Shown one piece after another: positions 18,106-25,077 of a DNA stretch of 25,077 nucleotides. A program made the translations under genes and the position numbers. The notes under the pieces were generated by a model. It saw only the letters and a program-made list of their open reading frames with translations. It was not told where the DNA came from and ran no database searches. The DNA comes from Phoronis australis (taxonomy: Eukaryota > Phoronida > Phoronidae): assembly GCA_002633005.1 (NCBI GenBank), contig NMRA01000426.1, forward strand, positions 174,230 through 199,306, in the 5' to 3' direction. The first letter of the stretch is position 1; each line of letters begins with the position of its first letter.

Positions 18106-18215
18106 TGATCAATGCCGGCGGCACTCACTCTGACGTGGGTATATATCTGTACTAGCTGATCAAAGTGATCAGTGCCGGCGGCACTCATTCTGACGTGGGT
18201 ATATTACTAGCTAAT
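18106..18215. repeat. 60-bp tandem duplication with TGACGTGG motifs
   Basis: tgatca(a/g)tgccggcggcact followed by ca(c/t)tctgacgtgggtata occurs at 18106 and 18166. The two copies differ by a few bases and a short deletion. TGACGTGG resembles CRE/UPR-type bZIP sites. Confidence 0.92.
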
Positions 18216-18498
18216 CAAATGGATCAGGTTTCTAATCATCTTCCTTCACATGAGTTTTGGACAATTATAGCGAATGACTGTTTTCACATATTACTTTGGA
18301 AATTTCTAAGTTTGATTTTGAAATTATAACAATGCGTGAAGCAAGATGTGATATCAAATGCCAAGATGGACGCGTTGATGAGTATGCACTGAATTAGACT
18401 AAAGCATTCGGTTTGTCACTCACTATAGGCCTAGTTCAGCTTGACCCCCGTTCCAGGCACAGCTGATCCCCGGTGGAGCCGATACTCTGAAGGCAACA

Positions 18499-18562
18499 AT
18501 GGACTATCAGGAGAAGATAAGACTGATTCGTACACTGGTTGATCTCATCATGTTTGTTATTA
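18499..18562 (+). CDS. PLPP: PLPP copy 2, exon 1
   Basis: ATG at 18499 gives MDYQEKIRLIRTLVDLIMFVI, followed by the donor GTAAGT in phase 1. The 64-nt length equals exon 1 of copy 1. A charged N-terminus followed by a membrane segment is typical of the family. Confidence 0.87.
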
Positions 18563-21500
18563 GTAAGTAGACATTGTGGCAAACTCAAGTTGTACAAATT
18601 CGTATTTGTCGAAGGACTATAAACCATTGTCCATCGCGAAATGTTCAGCGAGACAACTTACCGTGATGAAATTTGACTCTTACTGTTCCTCAGTCGAATC
18701 AAATTGAAGGCGATTCTAGAGTTTAATTCCAAGGAACTACAGGTTAGTATTACTTGAGACCAGCTAGGCTTACTAACGTTAGTACTACTTGAGAACAGCT
18801 ACCGGGCTTACTAACATATGGCTACTGAAGTGACGGGTTGTTCATGCGCCGCGGCCAGGTTAGTATCAGTGGCGGATCTAGGAAACCATAAAGGGGGGTC
18901 CTAACATGTTGCCTCGGGGAATTGGAAAAGCGCGTTTTATGTGCGCAGGCCACCCGAAAGTTGCGGGGGTCGGGTATGTGAACTTGTGGCGGGCCCCCTG
19001 CCCCCCTAGATCGGCCTCCTATGAGTATTAATTGAGATCAGCTAGGCTTCAACACGGCTAAGTGGCGAGTTGTTCATGCGCCTCGGCCAGGTTAGTATTA
19101 CTTGAGACCAGCTAGACTCTACCATGTGGCTTGAGGTGACTTGTGGCCTATGATCGTGAAGCCAAGGGAGAACTGTGAGTTCTGTGCAAACCCGGAAAGG
19201 AACAAACCGAGGCCGATTTTATGGTGTAAAGTGGTCTAAATCATAAGTTCCCTTCTTGGACTGAACACAGTTTCATTATAATCGCTGAATTGTTTTATTC
19301 AGATGTCCAATGAGTCAACATCAAAGTTTACTTCTTGGACAGAACGCTGTTTCATTGTAGCCGCTAAACTGTTTTATTCAGATGTTCATTGAGTCAACAT
19401 CATTTACTCATTTATCATGCAAACTTGTCAAACTTGAGAAGGAACTAAATGAAGGTGACCTAGATTCGCTAAATGTTATCATGCAAAGAACCTCTTAGCA
19501 TCACGTCTTGTACTTATTTATCATGTTTATAGTTTCCTTAAGTTGTTTGATATTAAAGATTAGTCCACCGACAGACGGAGCTAAGTAACCATGCGCACAC
19601 CTAGCCTTTTAAAATGTTTAATATGGGGGGGCTCGAATTTCTGACAATGTAGACCTCTTGCTGACAAAAAAGCAAAAAAGGGAGAGGACTAAGTAAACGA
19701 GGTACCGGGGTATCACATTCACTGTGCGTTTAGCAGACAAAACATTAAAATACCTTATTCTTCGTGATAAAAATGCACGTTTCACATTCAACTAGAAATA
19801 TCGTATATAGTGCATATTCGTACACGTCTAAATCACAATCAAGGTCCATATTCGAGAGTTGACAGTGTTACGGTATAAAATAATTTTTATGGTCAATTAC
19901 CAAATGCCAACTGAATCTCATATGCAAAGAATTATTTAGTTGTGTAAATTTAAAAAAAAATCATCAAAATCGGACAATGTCTGAGAAATTTATGCACGTT
20001 TTTGTCTATGAATTTCATGCATTTTTAGCGTTACGAATGGCCATTTTAAACATTACAATTTTCAAATGTCAACAGTAGGAAAGAAATTTATTTTATTAAG
20101 TAAGCAACTGCTTAGATATGACTGGGAATAACTTGAGTCACTTTCAGAATCACTTTGATGAAGTTGTGCTTAATCATTGAGAAATGGTAGGGTTCATCAT
20201 AACACAGGCACTCCTTACGAAATTTGTAAATTCTGTGTTTCTAACCCTCACCTACTGTAAAGAAGGTTAAAACCTAAAGTTCACACTCTGTAATAAAAAG
20301 AACTGAAGAATATGTTAGCCTAGGCAACACAGCAAATTATTCAATATCTAAACAAACCAAAAGTTTACGGCAATTTTGGAAATTTACAATTCGTGTCACG
20401 AAGCAGTCCAGCGCTCGATTTCGTCCCCAAATGCTCATTCTACAGAGGTTAGTCCCCCAAGGTGCTTCCGCTGTTGGCCTCTTTTTCGCACAGGCTGTAA
20501 CCCCCAGGAGTTCATGCTGCCCTTGCGGTTTTTACACACAGTGACTGTGTCGGCCATTTGCATACAAACCTTTGATCAGCACTACACAGTGACTGTGTCG
20601 GCCATTTTGGCACCTGACAACGAAACAGCTGGCGAAGTCGTCGCCTCGATTTCAGATAATTTTGAGCTAGGAACCAGTCGTTCCTAGCTTTGACTGAAAA
20701 CCTTTCTTTTTAATCATCGATTTACAATGAAACCACAAAAACGCAGCGTATTTTAGGGTTTTATAGCCCGGGTCGAAGGTAATAAGTTCAGTGGATCGTA
20801 AAACTGAAATCGAATATAGACCGATCCGTCGTGCACACCAGGTTATAAGGGCCTCGGAGAGCAGTGCTGCTCTCCCTTCGATCGTTATCATATTAATACT
20901 GCCCTCGGGACTTGCATAATGCTCAAACACGTAGCTTCGGCGCAAACACTTGCGTGAAAAGCCATTGCCATGTTACCAAAATAGCAGCAGGATGGATGTG
21001 TAAGTTGTGATTAATGCAGATTGTACAGATCAAATGCAACATTCTCAGTCTTGGTGTGCTTTCAACAGGAGTCAGTAGCAGATAAACGTTAAAAATACAA
21101 CGATCGTGGGTTAGTACAATTCATTGTCGACAATATCTAGCTGTGCCTCTGGTTACTACTCTACGAAAAGACAAGTTGTTTACGATACATTGGTGGCTTT
21201 GTTTCCAGCTGTGATTGGTATGATCTTCTCAAATGGCATAGCACAACCCTTCCAACGAGGATTCTTTTGTGACGACGAAAGCCTGAAATACCCTTTCAAG
21301 CCAAGCTCCATCTCTTACCTGTTTCTAATGCTCTCATGTGTTGGAATTGCAACGTTCGCGGCAAGTTGCTGTTTTGTTTGTCCTATATAATTTCATTCAA
21401 TAGTAGACGACAACGACGAAACATCTACGTCGATAATGTACAGTATAAGTTATAATTTTGTTTCCACATCACATATTTGGTTACGATGCTGGCGCGTTAA

Positions 21501-24500
21501 ATGACGGGGATACCGTCGACGGTTCTTTTATAAGCGTGTTTTGTCAAACATTGACGAAGCGCTTTACGCTTTCGTCACTTGTATGGACGCATTGCCATTC
21601 GAGTGCATAATGCGGAAGTATGCGGAACTACTCGAGGGTTTTCAAAGGTGAGCGCTTTTGGTCCATGTGATAACAACAGACCAATACGAAGGCTGGGAAA
21701 ACGACGTGTAGTCCTACACAAAGAAATAATGGAATAGACCTAAATGAGGGGGGAAAGGAGATTTTATTTATTATTCGGGACATATGCCGATCGTAAAAAT
21801 GATTTACCCAGTGATTCAAAAAGAACACTCTCGCAAACGAAAACGCATACAATTTTCAGTTCTCTNGGGGGGCGGTTGTTTCGGCAAATGAAATTATGAT
21901 TTTAAAATATTCACTACAGTCAGTTCCATTTAATTCCTGGAGAATAATGGCACGTTTTCGTAACTTGCGATTGTTGTGATCTCCAGCACAGACTCATTCT
22001 ATTTATTTTTTTCTTCTCTTCTCCTTTTTTGTTGTTCACCAAATAATATTTGTAAATGAATGTGAACGCGTGCTGACTGCTGCAATCGGACGCGATTAGA
22101 TTGTCAACATTCATTCTTTTTGATAAAGACAGAAAAGCGCTGACGCACCCTTGTGTTCATTTTCAGATCCTTGCTGTAGAAGGCATCCGCTACAAGAATA
22201 ATGCTGACGAATTCCCAGCTGTCCGTGTCGGTCCATGTAAAGTTCATGGTTACGTCTATGCTTGTTATTGTACTATTGGACTGTTCGTATTTGGTATGGG
22301 GATAACAAAGTTCTGCACCGACATGACGAAGCCGGCCGTCGGTCGACTTCGGCCATATTTTCTGACTGTATGCAACCCCAATTATGCCGAGTTGAACTGC
22401 AGCGGTTACGTGGAAGGGGACGTCTGTGACCCGAGTGTAGATGCCGGGGTTCTTACTGAGGCACGGTAAGTTGATTTCAAACTGAAGACGATTGGGTTAA
22501 CCTAATTCAGTAGTGTACCGACCATCTTAAATATAAAGAGAATCAAGCAACAAAGATGAGTGCAGTGTTCATCACCAAGGCCTTGTCAATTATTCTCTTG
22601 TCCATAAAATACACTCTAATATGATTAATGTACCATGACAAACCGAGAGGTCAGTTTTATACTAACTTGAGAAATGGTGCAGGTACAAAGTCAGTAGGGA
22701 TTTTCACATCGACTGCAACTTAAGACGGCCGAGTTGAGGCATTCTTAAAAGAACAATTAGTCGATAACCAAACTGACTTTCGAAACAGCCGCGCCATATT
22801 GAAATTCACTGACCCGCCAGACGGCGATCAGGTCTTTGGTGGACAGGTGTTCAGCGCCACCTACCCATTTAGTGCGGACGGAAGATTTCAACCTACTTGT
22901 GTAAAACAGTCTTTTAGCACATTCCCTGCTATTCTAATGCCGACAAATTTCCTCTGCATGAAGGCATGCGCGCATCCGGGGGGCGGGGAAAAGTGGGCAG
23001 AACGTCCGCCTCAGACAAACAAAAAGTCCGAGAGAACTAGACAAAAGTACACTAAAAAGGCGCAACACACAAGTCAAAACTCTGAACGTGGTGCCCCGTT
23101 TTTTTTCTTAGTCCTCTCGCTTTTTTGTTAGTAAAATTAGTGAAAGGTCCACATCGTCAGAAATTGGAGCCCTCTCATATTAAAGGCTGGGTGCGCGCAT
23201 GGAAGGTATATTCGCGACAAAGCCAATGGCTGCCGCTGATATAGCGGGAGAATTTCGATACCAGTCGGTGTCAAAAATTTAAAATAAAGTAGTGAACTTG
23301 ATCTAATCAAACAGTGGGAGGGGCTGACAGTGGAATGTATTCCTTTGCTTTTGTATTTATGAGCCACTATGTAGTAACTGTAGTACACCAAATCTGAGCC
23401 AATCGAAAGTCACTTTCGTCCTCTTGTTACTATAGATAGCGCTAATATGAAAATTCATCTCTTCAAACCAGAGGACAGCCCTAGCAAAAAGAAAGCTTCT
23501 AAGTTGTTGATCCAACTAATGTGGTCTTGTTCCAGGCAATCGTTCATTTCCGGCCATTCCAGCCTTGCTATGTTCGCTGGTGTCTATGTGACTGTGAGTA
23601 TGGCGTAACGTGGCCTGATTTTCAACGAGCTTGAAACGTAAAACGTGGATAACTAAACATTTTAAAATTAAAGCGTTTTCAACCTGTGCTTTCTGTTAAA
23701 AGCAAGTTTTAAATTAGGGCACTTACCGCCGATTTCATAAAGGTGGTTCAATTTAGACCAGGATTAAAGAAAATCTACAATTCATAAAGCTGGTTTAACT
23801 TTTAGACAAGTGGTTTAGTAAAACCTGGTTTAACTCCAGTTTAACGCAGTCGAATGATAAAACAGATTAATACGGGCATCATAAGACTGGCCCGAAGTCG
23901 ATTAGCTGTAGAGACCAGAGTATCATGCAGCAAAAGTGTTAGCGATTCTGTGCAACTGGATGCTGCCGTCGCAAAATGAAAGTTATTTCATTAAATTGTT
24001 TGTTATAATCGTTTATATAATTAATTGTACAAAACGTATAAGTCCCATTCGCACGATTTTAAACACAAAATTGCTCTAATGTACTCGATTGAACAAAGTT
24101 AGAGTTTCTTCAATACTTGCTTTCGTGCAATAGTTTTGCAAGATTCCAACAGACATTTCTGCACGTAATGCCGCAAAAATGCTTTTATGACTGAGATTTA
24201 CGTTCGCATCCCATGACGACAGTCTGCCTCTGGGTTTTGGCTGGTTTTCAGTCCGCATTGTTTGAACCAGCGCCCAGAGGAGCTTAGTGTGTGCTTTGTG
24301 ATGTCCTCGTCTACTCGTTTCGCGTATCGTCCAGTGTAGACTACGGTGCTTCTTGAGCGCGTTGAGGCATGCTCCATGGTTTTGTGTAGACTGCATCGAC
24401 TGTGTCTGATAAGGTGACAGCATATTCAAACGTAGACCGATGCCTAGTAGAGCAGGATGTCTCAGAATACGACTGACCGAGCATGACGCACGTAACCGTT

Positions 24501-25077
24501 ACGGATATCGCTGACGTCATCGTCTCCCGCTATCAAGTCTAAGACTGACTTAGTCCCCACCGGTTTTCTTTACAGCTTTTTCACCTATTTCCTTCAGGGC
24601 CTTCATTTTTTAGCGTTTCCAAATTCCCATTTGTCGCTGGTTTTTTTCCAATTGGGGAGAAGTGTGCTGCTAGTCTGGAGTCAATGCCTCTCCAAGTCTG
24701 CTGCTTACGGTCGGTTTTCTTTTTCTGTATAGCACCGGCCTTTTTCTCTCATAAGTTCTGTGAGGAAAACTTTTCAAGTTCCTCAGGAGATGAAGTTTTC
24801 TGACTTTTTTCGGCTCATTTTGTTTTGTGAGAGCCAGCAACACATGCTTACACTCACTATCATGGTAACTACGTGCCATTTAGTTATGTGCTTACACTCA
24901 CTACCATGTGCCATTTAGTTACGTGTTTACACTCACTACCAGGTACCATTTAGTTACGTGCTTACACTCACTACCGCGTGCCATTTAGTTATGTGCTTAC
25001 ACTCACGACCACGTGCCATTTAGTTACGTGCTTACACTCACTACCACGTGCCATTTAGTTATGTGCTTACACTCACG
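18499..25077 (+). CDS. PLPP: Phospholipid phosphatase (PAP2/LPP family), tandem copy 2, 3'-incomplete
   Basis: Exons at 18499-18562, 21209-21360, 22167-22465 and 23536-23593 encode residues 1-191. Exons 5 and 6, with motif C3, must lie beyond the window. I looked for the SDYKHHWSD block after 23593 and did not find it. Exon lengths and phases are identical to copy 1, and the residues are collinear without a gap: FFCDDESLK, C1 KPAVGRLRP at 127-135, sequon at N149, and C2 SGH at 177-179. The first membrane segment differs most and exon 3 least (about 65% identity by eye). The two copies are therefore an old tandem duplication, both apparently under constraint. Intron 2 begins with GC instead of GT. 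The role should match copy 1, a six-pass lipid-phosphate ecto-phosphatase. Completeness downstream cannot be judged. Confidence 0.9.
18739..19150. repeat. Degenerate tandem repeat interrupted by the MITE
   Basis: The phrases gttagta(t/c)tacttgaga(c)cagcta and gggttgttcatgcgcc(g/t)cggcca recur four and two times. The unit is about 80-100 bp. Confidence 0.75.
18867..19020. mobile_element. hAT-like MITE, 154 bp, non-autonomous
   Basis: The ends are CAGTGGCGGATCTAGG and the inverse of AGGAGGCCGATCTAGG (12 of 16 match). It is flanked by 8-bp sequences gttagtat (18859-18866) and atgagtat (19021-19028), 6 of 8 identical, as expected for an old hAT target-site duplication. It interrupts a tandem repeat unit that continues on the far side. 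Confidence 0.6.
19252..19404. repeat. 79-bp tandem duplication
   Basis: cttcttgga(c)...tgttttattcagatgt...gagtcaacatca occurs at 19252 and 19331, about 85% identical by eye. Confidence 0.9.
19589..19693 (+). repeat. Dispersed repeat, plus copy
   Basis: It begins ccatgcgcacacctagcctt and includes aatttctgacaatgtagacc and ends agagaggactaag-like. A second copy lies on the minus strand at 23107-23202. Confidence 0.75.
20536..20607. repeat. 24-bp direct repeat containing a palindrome
   Basis: acacagtgactgtgtcggcc plus attt occurs at 20536 and 20584 (48 bp apart). ACACAGT-G-ACTGTGT is palindromic. Confidence 0.93.
20665..20689. repeat. Perfect 10-bp stem hairpin
   Basis: AGCTAGGAAC and GTTCCTAGCT pair around cagtc. 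Confidence 0.93.
21209..21360 (+). CDS. PLPP: PLPP copy 2, exon 2 (ends at a GC donor)
   Basis: The acceptor is gctttgtttccag. The 152 nt encode residues 22-72, with PFQRGFFCDDESLKYPF. The exon is followed by GCAAGT, a classic GC-AG donor. No GT nearby keeps the frame, and the length then equals that of copy 1 exon 2 exactly. Confidence 0.9.
21361..22166 (+). other. PLPP copy 2 intron 2, GC-AG type
   Basis: It begins GCAAGT and ends TTTTCAG, 806 nt. One ambiguous base (n) is at 21866. No repeat or coding was recognised. Confidence 0.85.
22167..22465 (+). CDS. PLPP: PLPP copy 2, exon 3 (motif C1)
   Basis: The acceptor is gttcattttcag and the donor CG|GTAAGT (phase 2). The 299 nt encode residues 73-171 with C1 KPAVGRLRP and NCSGYVEGDVCDP, the best conserved block between the two copies. 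Confidence 0.95.
22466..23535 (+). other. PLPP copy 2 intron 3
   Basis: GTAAGT to GTTCCAG, 1.07 kb. It contains the fold-back repeat 22964-23202. The 110-codon open frame at 22799-23131 crosses this repeat and has no protein character. Confidence 0.8.
22964..23202. repeat. Imperfect fold-back repeat; right arm is the minus copy of a dispersed family
   Basis: The left arm (22964-23041) and the inverted right arm (23107-23202) share catgcgcgcatcc-type and acaaacaaaaag..gagagaactaga-type blocks. The right arm matches 19589-19693 on the opposite strand over most of its length. Confidence 0.6.
23536..23593 (+). CDS. PLPP: PLPP copy 2, exon 4 (motif C2, SGH)
   Basis: A 58-nt exon between cttgttccag and GTGAGT encodes QSFISGHSSLAMFAGVYVT. 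It carries the C2 histidine and joins exon 3 in the same phase as copy 1. Confidence 0.94.
23594..25077 (+). other. PLPP copy 2 intron 4, incomplete
   Basis: It opens with GTGAGT and is not closed inside the window. A 117-codon minus-strand open frame (24076-24429) and the terminal minisatellite are its only notable content. Confidence 0.8.
24847..25077. repeat. 35-bp minisatellite, at least 6 copies, runs off the window
   Basis: The unit cttacactcactaccacgtg plus ccatttagtta(c/t)gtg recurs every 35 bp from 24891 (24926, 24961, 24996, 25031, 25066). A longer variant of 44 bp begins at 24847. Some copies contain the E-box CACGTG. Confidence 0.95.

Larger units (their letters stand above)
17874..18498. 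promoter_or_regulatory. Divergent (head-to-head) promoter interval
   Basis: This interval of about 625 bp separates the proposed minus-strand start (17873) from the PLPP copy 2 start (18499). It contains the perfect hairpin 17901-17944 and the 60-bp duplication with TGACGTGG at 18131-18138 and 18191-18198. Function as a shared promoter is inferred from position. Confidence 0.35.
18563..21208 (+). other. PLPP copy 2 intron 1 (repeat-rich)
   Basis: GTAAGT to TTCCAG, 2.6 kb. It holds degenerate tandem repeats at 18739-19150 interrupted by a MITE, duplications at 19252-19404 and 20536-20607, and a dispersed repeat at 19589-19693. The block 19780-20060 (tcatcaaaatcggacaatgt) looks like another dispersed repeat. 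Confidence 0.8.

Noticed and set aside
20376-20687. 103-codon plus-strand open frame
   Set aside because: Half of it is a 48-bp-spaced direct repeat; no splice or start context and no recognisable domain.
21124-21208. In-frame open stretch (TKRQVVYDTLVALFP) before PLPP copy 2 exon 2 as an alternative N-terminus
   Set aside because: No ATG is available in frame, and a strong acceptor plus the phase match to exon 1 explain the exon start.
22799-23131. 110-codon plus-strand open frame in intron 3 of copy 2
   Set aside because: It runs through a fold-back dispersed repeat and ends in low-complexity residues.

Overview
The window is metazoan nuclear DNA: small exons with consensus GT-AG signals in long introns, plus non-LTR, Penelope-like, SINE and MITE debris and many minisatellites. 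The main proteins are lipid phosphate phosphatases of the animal PLPP (LPP/wunen) type. The repeat content suggests a large-intron invertebrate, probably marine and either a non-vertebrate deuterostome or a lophotrochozoan. I cannot name the species from sequence alone.

Layout. At 1-968 is the decayed 3' end of a Jockey/CR1-type LINE. At 1237-11328 (+) is PLPP copy 1, a complete six-exon model encoding 294 residues with all three catalytic motifs. Its fourth intron holds a higher-order tandem repeat (about 5630-7225) that lays out eleven CTCF-like sites in one orientation. Its fifth intron holds a tRNA-type SINE head, a 28-bp minisatellite, twin hairpin repeats and a fold-back Penelope-like element with GIY-YIG endonuclease remains. 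The stretch 11329-15685 is 3' flank and intergenic repeats.

At 15686-17873 (-) I propose a small, unrecognised five-exon gene for a cysteine-containing, probably secreted protein. It is assembled from segments mostly too short for ordinary ORF calling, and two of the exons look strongly coding. Its start is 625 bp from the start of PLPP copy 2, head to head. The shared interval carries a perfect 20-bp-stem hairpin and a duplicated 60-bp block with TGACGTGG motifs.

PLPP copy 2 starts at 18499 (+) and runs off the right edge. Its four visible exons have exactly the lengths and phases of copy 1 (64, 152, 299, 58 nt), so the pair is a tandem duplication. Its second intron uses a GC donor. The introns hold a nested hAT-like MITE, a dispersed repeat in both orientations and a 35-bp minisatellite running past the window end.

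Function. Both PLPP copies should be six-pass membrane ecto-phosphatases that dephosphorylate phosphatidate, lysophosphatidate, sphingosine-1-phosphate or related lipids on the lumenal or outer face. The minus-strand gene has no assigned function. Its divergent arrangement suggests a shared promoter with PLPP copy 2, but this is inference.
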